This document shows, one piece after another, positions 19,748 through 28,275 of a stretch of 34,663 nucleotides of DNA (positions within the stretch are counted from its first letter, which is position 1; every line of letters begins with the position of its first letter). The notes under the pieces are model-generated. The model was not told the DNA's origin and ran no database searches. It saw nothing but the letters and a program-made list of their open reading frames with translations. Made by a program: the position numbers and the translations under genes. This DNA is from Romboutsia sp. (GTDB lineage: Bacteria > Bacillota > Clostridia > Peptostreptococcales > Peptostreptococcaceae), in NCBI GenBank assembly GCA_017889265.1, contig JAGHEK010000011.1:1-34663 (forward strand). Reading direction: 5' to 3'.

Positions 19748-19926
19748 TATTTCATTTTATCAATTCTATGTTCTACCTTATTCATCATTTTATCAACTTT
19801 TTCTTCTGTCATATCAACTGCATTTTTAAATCCATGTTTAACGTCATCTGCAACTTCTTTTACCATATGCTCAGCTTTTTTCATAGTTCTTTTAACATCA
19901 TTTTTCATTTCATTCATATTTTCCAT
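19747..19926 (-). CDS. Small (59 aa) highly charged helical protein, missing from the ORF track
   Basis: Own translation MENMNEMKNDVKRTMKKAEHMVKEVADDVKHGFKNAVDMTEEKVDKMMNKVEHRIDKMK, preceded by AAAGGAGG at optimal spacing. Confidence 0.85.
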   Translation of the reverse strand: MENMNEMKNDVKRTMKKAEHMVKEVADDVKHGFKNAVDMTEEKVDKMMNKVEHRIDKMK

Positions 19927-19990
19927 AAAAAGTACCTCCTTTAGTTTGTAATATTATTATTTACTTATTTTTTATATATTATTCTATAAA

Positions 19991-20016
19991 GTAAAAAAGT
20001 AGTCTAAAGACTACTT
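19991..20016 (-). terminator. Terminator downstream of trxB-like gene
   Basis: AAAAAGTAGTCT-AA-AGACTACTTTTT inverted repeat overlapping the stop codon. Confidence 0.75.
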
Positions 20017-20900
20017 TTTCTTTGTTGTAATTTTAATTTATCCAGATATGAAACAGCACTTAAAGCTGCTATATGACCTTGACCTGCTGACTTTATATAT
20101 GAATAAGGCTTACCTGCACAATCTCCAGCTGCAAAACATCCTTTTATACTAGTTTGCATATTCAAATCAACTTTTATATGAGGTCCATCAGTTTCAATTC
20201 CTGGAACTAATGATTTTGCAGATGCACTATCTTTTATAACAAAAACCCCATCTACATCTATTTCATTTTCTTTAAATGAAACTTTACTTGCTAAGCTATC
20301 ACCTTTTATTTCAACAGGTCTATCATTTATAACTTCTATAGATTCATTTAGTAGACTTTCTGTTCTTAGAAGACCATCTTTTTTATACATAGGTATAAAA
20401 TAAGTTTTTGATGCTACTTCACTTAAGAAGTTTGCTTCTTCTTCCGATTCTTCATTATAACCAATTACAGCTACCTTTTTACCCCTATATAAAGGTGCAT
20501 CACAAGTCGCACAATATCCAACGCCTTTTCCTAAAAATTCTTCTTCGCCTTTTATAGGTCTTGTATATTCTACTCCAGTAGCTAGTATAACTGTAGTTGA
20601 TTCAAACATTTCATCACCAGACATAAGTGCAAAGTATTCACCCATAGCATAAATACTATTTATCTTTTTATGAGTTACTTCAATACCCATACTTTCTATA
20701 TGCTCTTTAAATTTATTTTTTAATTCTTCCCCACTTATTTCACTAAATCCTAAATAATTATCTATAGATGGTGCTTTCACAAGTTTATTGCTTAATAAAT
20801 CATTTCCAAAAATTATAATATTTTTATTACGTATTGTTGCATTAATAGCTGCTGATAAACCTGCAGGTCCACTTCCAATTATAGCTATATCATATCTCAT
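20004..20900 (-). CDS. Thioredoxin-reductase-like flavoprotein lacking canonical NADPH-binding motifs
   Basis: FAD motif IIGSGPAGLSA, redox CATC, GCFAAGDC; start placed at 20900 after GGTGGAATTA. Second Rossmann motif reads VIGYNEESEEEA. Confidence 0.92.
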   Translation of the reverse strand: MRYDIAIIGSGPAGLSAAINATIRNKNIIIFGNDLLSNKLVKAPSIDNYLGFSEISGEELKNKFKEHIESMGIEVTHKKINSIYAMGEYFALMSGDEMFESTTVILATGVEYTRPIKGEEEFLGKGVGYCATCDAPLYRGKKVAVIGYNEESEEEANFLSEVASKTYFIPMYKKDGLLRTESLLNESIEVINDRPVEIKGDSLASKVSFKENEIDVDGVFVIKDSASAKSLVPGIETDGPHIKVDLNMQTSIKGCFAAGDCAGKPYSYIKSAGQGHIAALSAVSYLDKLKLQQRKSSL

Positions 20901-20915
20901 TAATTCCACCCTATC

Positions 20916-21221
20916 TTATAAATGTGATTTTACCTTTTCTACTAATTTTTCTTTAGGCATAAATCCTACCATACTATCTACTTTTTGACCATTTTTGAAT
21001 ATCATCATAGTAGGAACTGTAGTTATATTAAATCTTTGTGCTATTTCCAAACTTTGGTCTATATCAACTTTAACAAATGTAGCGTCCACTTCTTGACTAG
21101 CTTCATCAAATACTGGAGCTAACATTTTACAAGGTCCACACCAAGTTGCAAAAAAATCAACTACTACCACCCCATTTTCTATTGCTTTATCAAATTCAGA
21201 TGTATTTATTACTCTTGCCAT
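20916..21221 (-). CDS. trxA: Thioredoxin
   Basis: VVDFFATWCGPCKMLAPVFDE, TVPTMMIFKNGQ. Confidence 0.97.
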   Translation of the reverse strand: MARVINTSEFDKAIENGVVVVDFFATWCGPCKMLAPVFDEASQEVDATFVKVDIDQSLEIAQRFNITTVPTMMIFKNGQKVDSMVGFMPKEKLVEKVKSHL

Positions 21222-21314
21222 TTTTTATATCCTCCTAAAAATCTTATTAATAATATTATACCCTATTTTCAAATAATTAAATCATTTTAAATATTATACT
21301 GTGACTTAGTCACA

Positions 21315-22133
21315 TTATTTATTTATATTTACCTTTCCTATTTTTTTATCAATATATATATTTGCTTTTGCACTAATATTGTCATAACTATAACCTATTA
21401 ACTCTGTATATTTTGCATCCTCTGATAATATTATTTGCAACTTTTTTTCTTCTAATGATTTTAATACCTCATAAGCTATTATATCATTGACTTTTATGCA
21501 TTCTTTTTCTTCATTTAGTTCTGCTACTTTTATTTTTATGTTTCCTAAATCGCTTTTTGATAAATTTTTTACTTTTATTTCATAAACGTTATCTTCTTTA
21601 TTATCTTGAACTTTATAAATATCAGAAGTAGTTAGAACATCATAATCTTTTATATCATTTGTTTCTTTTTTTATTTTTGTTATTGTAAATTTGTTATTTT
21701 TTATATCAACGCTTACTTTATTTTCATTAAAAGTATAATTATAAGTTATGACTTCCACATCATCTATATGATTCTTACACAATAATTCTACGTATATAAC
21801 TTCCGAAGGCATCAAACTCATTTGTAAAAAATTCTCTGAACTAGATACTATATTTTTATTAGAGTCTACTTCATTATATTTTATAGATATATTGCTTAAA
21901 TTAAAATCTGATATATTTTTTATTCTAATTTTTTTTATATTTTCATTTTCTGCATAATCGTTTTCCACATAATCTATTTCTAATGCTCGTGCAGTTTCAT
22001 TTGTAATTTCTGCACTTGGCACTAATTCTATAAGTGCTTTTTTTTCTAATTGTTGTTTCTTAGTTTCACAACCGCTAAATAAAAAAATATTCGAAATTAT
22101 AATTAAAAATAAACATATATTTTTTAAATACAT
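21315..22133 (-). CDS. Putative lipoprotein
   Basis: Signal peptide and lipobox LFSGC; two repeats of a FxLYD-like beta-domain pattern (IKNISDFNLSNISIKY / VKNLSKSDLGNIKIKV). Confidence 0.8.
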   Translation of the reverse strand: MYLKNICLFLIIISNIFLFSGCETKKQQLEKKALIELVPSAEITNETARALEIDYVENDYAENENIKKIRIKNISDFNLSNISIKYNEVDSNKNIVSSSENFLQMSLMPSEVIYVELLCKNHIDDVEVITYNYTFNENKVSVDIKNNKFTITKIKKETNDIKDYDVLTTSDIYKVQDNKEDNVYEIKVKNLSKSDLGNIKIKVAELNEEKECIKVNDIIAYEVLKSLEEKKLQIILSEDAKYTELIGYSYDNISAKANIYIDKKIGKVNINK

Positions 22134-22192
22134 AATAATGTTTTATTTAACCACTCCTTTTTGTAAACTTTAGAGTCATACACTATTAAGAT

Positions 22193-22221
22193 ATTTTAAC
22201 ACATTATCTTGAGTTTATCAA
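22193..22221 (-). promoter_or_regulatory. Predicted sigma-A promoter for the lipoprotein gene
   Basis: TTGATA-17 nt-TAAAAT with TG upstream of the -10 on the minus strand. Confidence 0.6.
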
Positions 22222-22264
22222 AGTTAATGTATAGCATATTTTAAATCTTTAAATTAACTAATCT

Positions 22265-22462
22265 TTATAAAAATTCATTTACTACTTCATCTATAGATTT
22301 ATAGTTATATCCATTAGAATTATAGTAAAGTAAAATAGCTTCTTCCTTTTCACGAATAGTTTCTTTTGTAAAATCTACACCGGTTAATTGTGATATTTCT
22401 TTTGAAAGTTTTAATATAATTTCATCTTTTGTTATTCTTTTATCTTCTACTTTTTTTATCAT
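22265..22462 (-). CDS. Small conserved-looking hypothetical protein, 65 aa (start revised from 22519)
   Basis: TTAGGAGGAATAAAA-ATG at 22462; the longer ORF start would translate through this RBS. Confidence 0.7.
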   Translation of the reverse strand: MIKKVEDKRITKDEIILKLSKEISQLTGVDFTKETIREKEEAILLYYNSNGYNYKSIDEVVNEFL

Positions 22463-22535
22463 TTTTATTCCTCCTAAATCTATATTATCATAAATTATTA
22501 TTTTTTGCATAAAAAACACAGGCTTAGCTCACTAG

Positions 22536-22553
22536 TTTTACATTAATGTAAAA
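22536..22553. repeat. 18-bp perfect palindrome, possible operator
   Basis: TTTTACATTAATGTAAAA upstream of the 65-aa gene. Confidence 0.5.
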
Positions 22554-22615
22554 TTTAATACTTTGCAAAATAACCCTTATATGTATAAAGCTATAACTTG
22601 AAATATTTTCATAAA

Positions 22616-22674
22616 AAATAACCTTCTTCGTATGGATTTATTGTTACTTCTATTTTGACCGAAGGAGGTTATTT
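22616..22674 (-). terminator. Stem-loop downstream of ttcA-like gene, terminator or small RNA
   Basis: Arms AAATAACCTTCTTCG / CGAAGGAGGTTATTT (one mismatch), 29-nt loop; minus strand continues TTTTTTATG. Confidence 0.55.
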
Positions 22675-22755
22675 CTTTCATTATATAAATTTTGTAGAAA
22701 ATCAAGTTGCAAATATTAGTTAAATGCAACACTAGTGATGAATATGCACTCTTTT

Positions 22756-23616
22756 TTATTCGTAGTTTTCCATAAAACTATGTTTTTTCCCATCTATTTG
22801 CCACCCTAAAACAGAATCTATATTAACATTCTCGGCAGCTTTAAATATAGATTTTTCTACGTCTTTAAAATTTTCTCCAAGACTTTTTATTAAATCTTTT
22901 ATTTCATATCTTTTGTTTCCAGTTTTTTTAGCAGCAACCATACAAGCACAATTAAGTGGCCAAATCCCACTATTTTGTATAAACCTTATTATATGTTCTT
23001 CTCTTATGTAATAAAGAGGCCTTATGATTTGTATACCGTCAAAATTAGTAGAATTTAATTTAGGCAGCATAGTCTTAAAATTACCTGCACAAAGTAAATT
23101 AAGCATAGTAGTTTCTATTACATCATCATAATGATGACCAAGTGCTAATTTATTACAACCAAGTTCTTCTGCCTTTGAATAAAGCGCTCCCCTTCTCATT
23201 CTAGCGCACATATAACAAGGATAATCTTTTGCTATTTCATCAGCTATTTCAAAAATCCTTGAATCAAATAAATGTATCGGAATTTGTAAATATTCACAAT
23301 TATCTATTAAAAGCTGTCTAATATCTTTATGATACCCTGGGTCCATAGCTATAAATTCAACTTCAAAATTAACTTGTCCGTGCCTTTTTAATTCTTGAAA
23401 CATCTTAGCCATAAGTAAACTGTCTTTACCTCCAGATATAGCAACAGCTATCTTATCGCCTTCTTCAACTAATTTATAATCTCTTATAGCCTTTATAAAT
23501 TTAGACCATATATGCTTTCTATATCTTTTTATTATACTTCTTTCTATATCTTTAAGTGGTTGTCTTTCTTCAAAAGGTACTATAATTTCGCAACCTTTAC
23601 CTGCTAAATCACTCAT
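22756..23616 (-). CDS. TtcA-family PP-loop ATPase (tRNA 2-thiolation-like)
   Basis: VAISGGKDSLLMAKMF PP-loop; CYMCARMRRG; LGHHYDDVIETTMLNLLCAGNFKTMLPKL. Confidence 0.88.
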   Translation of the reverse strand: MSDLAGKGCEIIVPFEERQPLKDIERSIIKRYRKHIWSKFIKAIRDYKLVEEGDKIAVAISGGKDSLLMAKMFQELKRHGQVNFEVEFIAMDPGYHKDIRQLLIDNCEYLQIPIHLFDSRIFEIADEIAKDYPCYMCARMRRGALYSKAEELGCNKLALGHHYDDVIETTMLNLLCAGNFKTMLPKLNSTNFDGIQIIRPLYYIREEHIIRFIQNSGIWPLNCACMVAAKKTGNKRYEIKDLIKSLGENFKDVEKSIFKAAENVNIDSVLGWQIDGKKHSFMENYE

Positions 23617-23766
23617 AAAATCACCTCTTTTTATTCATATTTTTTCATTTTATCACAAAATAAGTTTATCATTCAATATAAAAACTATTGAAGATTATCT
23701 ATTTTATGTAACATTTTGTTGATAATTATATACTATATTATTATATTCTATAAAGGAGGTTTTAAA

Positions 23767-23967
23767 ATGAAAAAAAGAGGGGTTTCTAAAGTAACAGGAA
23801 ACAATTTAGCAAGACCTTATGTTAATAATCAAACTTTTACTAAAATTTACTCAACAGAAAGAGCCTTAAAATTTGGCACTATCTTTCCTGAACTTAATTT
23901 AGTAGATTCTTTAATGTATAATAAAAATTTATACTCTACACCTAAAAATAGAAGGGGGAAAAGATAA
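23767..23967 (+). CDS. cotJA: Spore coat associated protein CotJA-like (start revised from 23716)
   Basis: AAAGGAGGTTTTAAA-ATG; ERALKFGTIFPELNLV; first gene of cotJABC order. Confidence 0.85.
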   Translation: MKKRGVSKVTGNNLARPYVNNQTFTKIYSTERALKFGTIFPELNLVDSLMYNKNLYSTPKNRRGKR

Positions 23968-24224
23968 TGAATAAAAAAGAATTAATAAATAAAATAAAAG
24001 AACTTTCATTTGCTTGTCTTGATATGAATTTATATCTTGATACTCATCCAGAAGATACCGAAGCTTTAAATATGTTTAATTCACTATCTTCTCAACTTAT
24101 ACAAAATAAAAATGCTTACGAAAAAAAATTTGGTCCTTTAACTAATTTTGGACTTTCTTCAAATAAAAATTCTTTCCAATGGGTTGATGAACCTTGGCCT
24201 TGGGAAAAAGAGTTTAATAATTAA
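23967..24224 (+). CDS. cotJB: Spore coat protein CotJB
   Basis: ELSFACLDMNLYLDTHPEDTEAL ... WVDEPWPWEKEFN. Confidence 0.93.
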   Translation: MNKKELINKIKELSFACLDMNLYLDTHPEDTEALNMFNSLSSQLIQNKNAYEKKFGPLTNFGLSSNKNSFQWVDEPWPWEKEFNN

Positions 24225-24236
24225 GGGGGATTTAAT

Positions 24237-24809
24237 ATGTGGATTTATCAAAAAACTTTACAACATCCAGTTAATATAAAAAATAAGGATTTAAAAATGG
24301 CAAAACTTTTAATAACTCAATTTGGTGGTCCAAATGGAGAATTAGGTGCAGCTATTAGATATCTAAGCCAAAGATATACTATGCCAACAGGAAAATCAAA
24401 AGCACTTCTTACTGATATAGGAACTGAGGAATTAGCTCATGTTGAAATGATTGCTACTATGGTTCATCAATTAACTTATGATGCAAGCATTGATGAATTA
24501 AAAAAAGCAGGACTTAGTGCAAATTATGCACAAAACGGTTATGGAATATTCCCATCAGATGCTAACGGTATTCCATTTAGTACAGGCGGTATAGCAGTTA
24601 TGGGAAATGCCGTAACTGATTTACACGAGAGTATGGCAGCAGAACAAAAAGCTCTGGCTACCTACTATCATCTTATAAATTTAACAGATGATGTAGATAT
24701 GATTGATACTTTAAGATTTTTAGCAGAAAGAGAAATAGTTCATTACCAAAGATTCGGAGAGGCTTTAATGGACGTTTATGCACACGAAGATACTAAAAAA
24801 ACTTTTTAA
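24237..24809 (+). CDS. cotJC: Spore coat manganese-catalase family protein CotJC
   Basis: MWIYQKTLQHPVNIKNKDLKMAKLLITQFGGPNGELGAAIRYLSQRYTMP; GTEELAHVEMIATMVHQL. Confidence 0.95.
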   Translation: MWIYQKTLQHPVNIKNKDLKMAKLLITQFGGPNGELGAAIRYLSQRYTMPTGKSKALLTDIGTEELAHVEMIATMVHQLTYDASIDELKKAGLSANYAQNGYGIFPSDANGIPFSTGGIAVMGNAVTDLHESMAAEQKALATYYHLINLTDDVDMIDTLRFLAEREIVHYQRFGEALMDVYAHEDTKKTF

Positions 24810-24833
24810 AAGCCTAGGTCTAACCTAGGCTTT
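24809..24833. terminator. Bidirectional terminator between cotJC and accA
   Basis: AAAGCCTAGGT-CTA-ACCTAGGCTTT perfect inverted repeat. Confidence 0.75.
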
Positions 24834-25631
24834 ATCATGAAAATTACCAATATTTCTAAACTTATCATATCTTAAAGATAACATTTCATCAGTTTCTAAA
24901 CTAAGTAAATATTCAATATCTTTAAGTATTACTTCTTTTATATTATCTCTTAATAAATAAGGATTATTATGTGCTCCTTCATCAGGTTCATCAATTATTC
25001 CATCTATTATGTTAAATTCTAACAATTCAGAAGAAGTTATCTTCATAACTTCACAAGCTTCTTTTACCCTAGAAGAATCTTTCCATAAAATAGATGAAAA
25101 TCCTTCTGGTGATAAAATTGAATATATAGAATTTTTAAGCATGTAAACTTTGTCTGCTACTGCAAGAGCAAGTGCTCCTCCACTTCCACCTTCTCCTATT
25201 ATAATAGAAATTATAGGTACTTTTAAAAAACTCATTTCAAGTAGATTTTTTGCAATAGCTTCACCTTGACCTCTTTCTTCTGCTTCAACCCCACAGAAAG
25301 CTCCTGGGGTATCTACAAAACATATTATTGGTCTTTTAAATTTTTCTGCTTGTTTCATAAGTCTAAGTGCTTTTCTATAACCTTCTGGATGTGGCATACC
25401 AAAATTAGCTTTTAGATTTTCACTAGTAGTCTTTCCCTTATTTATACCTATAACAGTTACATTTATAGAATTTATAGATGCTATTCCAGCTATTATAGCT
25501 TTATCATCTTTATAACACCTATCTCCATGCAATTCTATAAAATCATCGAATATATTTTCTATATAAAATTTAGCATTTGGTCTATTCTTATCTCTAGCTA
25601 TATTTACAATTTCATAAGGAGATTTACTCAT
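24825..25631 (-). CDS. accA: Acetyl-CoA carboxylase carboxyltransferase subunit alpha
   Basis: ELHGDRCYKDDKAIIAGIA, FGMPHPEGYRKALRLMKQAEKF, GEGGSGGALAL; start likely 25631 (MSKSPYEIV). Confidence 0.95.
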   Translation of the reverse strand: MSKSPYEIVNIARDKNRPNAKFYIENIFDDFIELHGDRCYKDDKAIIAGIASINSINVTVIGINKGKTTSENLKANFGMPHPEGYRKALRLMKQAEKFKRPIICFVDTPGAFCGVEAEERGQGEAIAKNLLEMSFLKVPIISIIIGEGGSGGALALAVADKVYMLKNSIYSILSPEGFSSILWKDSSRVKEACEVMKITSSELLEFNIIDGIIDEPDEGAHNNPYLLRDNIKEVILKDIEYLLSLETDEMLSLRYDKFRNIGNFHDKA

Positions 25632-26487
25632 TTTCAACAACTCCATGTAAAGTTAGTATTTTCGATAAAGTTTGTTTAAGTTCACTTCTTTTTACTATTT
25701 TATCTATAAAACCTTTTTCATTTAAAAACTCCGAAGTTTGAAAACCTTCAGGTAAACTCTGTTTTATAGTTCCTTCTATAACTCTTCTACCTGCAAATCC
25801 AACAGTAGCCATGGGTTCAGCAAGAATTATATCTCCTTGCATTGCAAAACTTGCAGTTACTCCACCAGTAGTTGGATTAGTTATAACACTTATATATAAA
25901 AGATTTTTTTCATCATGTCTTTTTATAGCTTGAGAAATCTTTGCCATTTGCATCAAAGAAAATATACCTTCTTGCATTCTAGCTCCACCTGATGCACAAA
26001 AAATTATAATAGGAAGATTATTGTCAGTTGCATATTCAACTAATCTAGTTATTTTTTCTCCAACAGCACAACCCATACTTCCCATCATAAAATTACTATC
26101 CATAATAGCTATACAAACTTTTTTTGAGTTTATAAGACCATATCCAGTAACAACAGCTTCTTCAAGAGATGATTTATTTTTATTATCCTCTAATTTTTTA
26201 TCATAGTCCGGAAAGTCAAGAGGATTAATGCTTTTTATATCTTTGAACATTTCTATAAATGAATTTTCGTCTAATATTTGCTCTATTCTTTTTTTTGAAC
26301 TTATTACGAAATGATAATTACAATTTATGCATATATTATTATTATTTTCTAATTCATCTTTATAGATTATAGTATTGCAATTAGAACATTTAATCCATTT
26401 GCCTTCTGGTATATTTATTTTCTTATCATAAAAAGTACGTTTACTAATAGTAACATAGTTCTTTTTTCCAATTAAATTTTTAATCAT
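25624..26487 (-). CDS. accD: Acetyl-CoA carboxylase carboxyltransferase subunit beta
   Basis: Zn finger WIKCSNCNTIIYKDELENNNNICINCNYHF; ASGGARMQEGIFSLMQMAKIS. Confidence 0.96.
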   Translation of the reverse strand: MIKNLIGKKNYVTISKRTFYDKKINIPEGKWIKCSNCNTIIYKDELENNNNICINCNYHFVISSKKRIEQILDENSFIEMFKDIKSINPLDFPDYDKKLEDNKNKSSLEEAVVTGYGLINSKKVCIAIMDSNFMMGSMGCAVGEKITRLVEYATDNNLPIIIFCASGGARMQEGIFSLMQMAKISQAIKRHDEKNLLYISVITNPTTGGVTASFAMQGDIILAEPMATVGFAGRRVIEGTIKQSLPEGFQTSEFLNEKGFIDKIVKRSELKQTLSKILTLHGVVENE

Positions 26488-27830
26488 TTTCTCACCATCT
26501 TTTCATTCAAAAATGATGTATTAAAATCTCCGTTAATAAAATCTTCATTTTCTAAAATCTCATATTGAAAATCTATATTGGTTTTTATACCACCTATTGC
26601 AAACTCAAATAAACATCTTTTCATTTTATTTATAGCTTCTTCCCTATTTTCACCATAAGTTATAAGCTTTCCTATCATGGAATCATAATAGGGTGGTATT
26701 TCATATCCAGAATAAATACTACTATCAAATCTTACGCCAAAACCTGAAGGAATACTAAGTTCCGTTATAGTTCCAGGTGAAGGAGTAAAATTATTTTCTA
26801 TATCCTGAGCATTTATTCTACACTCTATAGAATGACCATTTATTTTTATATCTTCTTGTTTTAAATTAAGCTTCATATTTGATGCAATTTTAAGTTGTTC
26901 TTTTACTATATCAATTCCGGTTACCATTTCGGTTACAGGGTGTTCTACTTGAATTCTAGTATTCATTTCCATAAAATAAAAATTTTTATTCTTATCTACT
27001 AAAAATTCTATCGTCCCAACATTCTTATAATCAACTACTTTTGCAACCTTTATAGCTATATCCCCCATTTTTTTTCTTAATTTTTCATCTAAAAATATTG
27101 AAGGCGCTTCTTCTAATACTTTCTGATTATTGATTTGAAGAGAACATTCTCTTTCTCCTAAATGGATGATATTTTTATGTTCGTCTGCAATTATTTGAAA
27201 TTCTATATGTCTTGGATTTTCTATATATTTTTCTATATATACCCTATCATCACCAAAACAAGCTTTTGCTTCTTTCTTAGCAGTTTCATAGTTTAATTTA
27301 AAATCTTTTAAATCTTTTACTATCCTTATACCTTTTCCACCACCACCACTAGAAGCTTTTATCATAAGTGGAGTACCTATTTCACAAGCTATTTCATAAG
27401 CTTTTTCATAACTTTCTATATCGCCTTCATAACCTGGAACTACTGGTATATTAGCTTTTTTCATAACTTCCCTAGCTTTTGATTTATCACCCATAAGTTC
27501 AATAGTCTTATAATCAGGTCCAATAAATTTTATATTGCATTCTTCACACATTTTTGCAAATTTAGCATTTTCAGATAAAAATCCAAAACCTGGGTGTATA
27601 GCATCACAACCAGTTAATACACAGGCGCTAAGTATATTTATGATATTTAGATAACTATCTTTAGACTGTGCCGGTCCAACACAGACAGAATAATCAGCTA
27701 TTTGTGTATGAAGTGCTTCTTTGTCTGCTTCAGAATATATAGAAACTGTTTCTATTCCAAGTTCTCTACAAGCTCTTATTATCCTTACAGCTATTTCCCC
27801 TCTATTTGCTATAAGTATTTTTTTTAACAT
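26484..27830 (-). CDS. accC: Acetyl-CoA carboxylase biotin carboxylase subunit
   Basis: KILIANRGEIAVRIIRACRELGI; SSGGGGKGIRIV; FYFMEMNTRIQVEHPVTEMVTGIDIV. Confidence 0.98.
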   Translation of the reverse strand: MLKKILIANRGEIAVRIIRACRELGIETVSIYSEADKEALHTQIADYSVCVGPAQSKDSYLNIINILSACVLTGCDAIHPGFGFLSENAKFAKMCEECNIKFIGPDYKTIELMGDKSKAREVMKKANIPVVPGYEGDIESYEKAYEIACEIGTPLMIKASSGGGGKGIRIVKDLKDFKLNYETAKKEAKACFGDDRVYIEKYIENPRHIEFQIIADEHKNIIHLGERECSLQINNQKVLEEAPSIFLDEKLRKKMGDIAIKVAKVVDYKNVGTIEFLVDKNKNFYFMEMNTRIQVEHPVTEMVTGIDIVKEQLKIASNMKLNLKQEDIKINGHSIECRINAQDIENNFTPSPGTITELSIPSGFGVRFDSSIYSGYEIPPYYDSMIGKLITYGENREEAINKMKRCLFEFAIGGIKTNIDFQYEILENEDFINGDFNTSFLNEKMVRK

Positions 27831-28264
27831 TAAGCATCACCTATAGCGAACATTATTTCACCTTCACAAACTTTTTTCCCATCTACTTTAGCTACCCCTT
27901 TTCCAACACCTATACTGCCTTTCATTTTTATTATTTCTACTTCTAGTTCTAATTTATCCCCTGGAACTACTTGTTTTTTCCACCTAACTTTATCTGCTCC
28001 AACCAAAAATCCTATTTTACCTTTAAATTCATCTTTTGATAAAATAGCCACTGCTCCAAGTTGTGCTAAAGCTTCAAGTATTAAAACTCCCGGCATTACA
28101 GGATAAGTTGGAAAATGTCCATTAAAAAAGGGCTCATTTGAACTAACATTTTTATATCCTTTTATACTAACTCCATCAACTATTTCAGTTACTCTATCAA
28201 CTAATAAAAAAGGATATCTGTGAGGTATTATATCTTTTATTTCATTTACTCCTAACATATCCAC
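27830..28264 (-). CDS. fabZ: 3-hydroxyacyl-ACP dehydratase FabZ
   Basis: [40 protein letters not shown]. Confidence 0.97.
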   Translation of the reverse strand: MDMLGVNEIKDIIPHRYPFLLVDRVTEIVDGVSIKGYKNVSSNEPFFNGHFPTYPVMPGVLILEALAQLGAVAILSKDEFKGKIGFLVGADKVRWKKQVVPGDKLELEVEIIKMKGSIGVGKGVAKVDGKKVCEGEIMFAIGDA

Positions 28265-28275
28265 TACCTACTTTT

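Noticed and set aside
19730-19951. Plus-strand 73-aa ORF
   Set aside because: No RBS, overlaps the terminator hairpin, and is antisense to a better supported 59-aa minus-strand gene.
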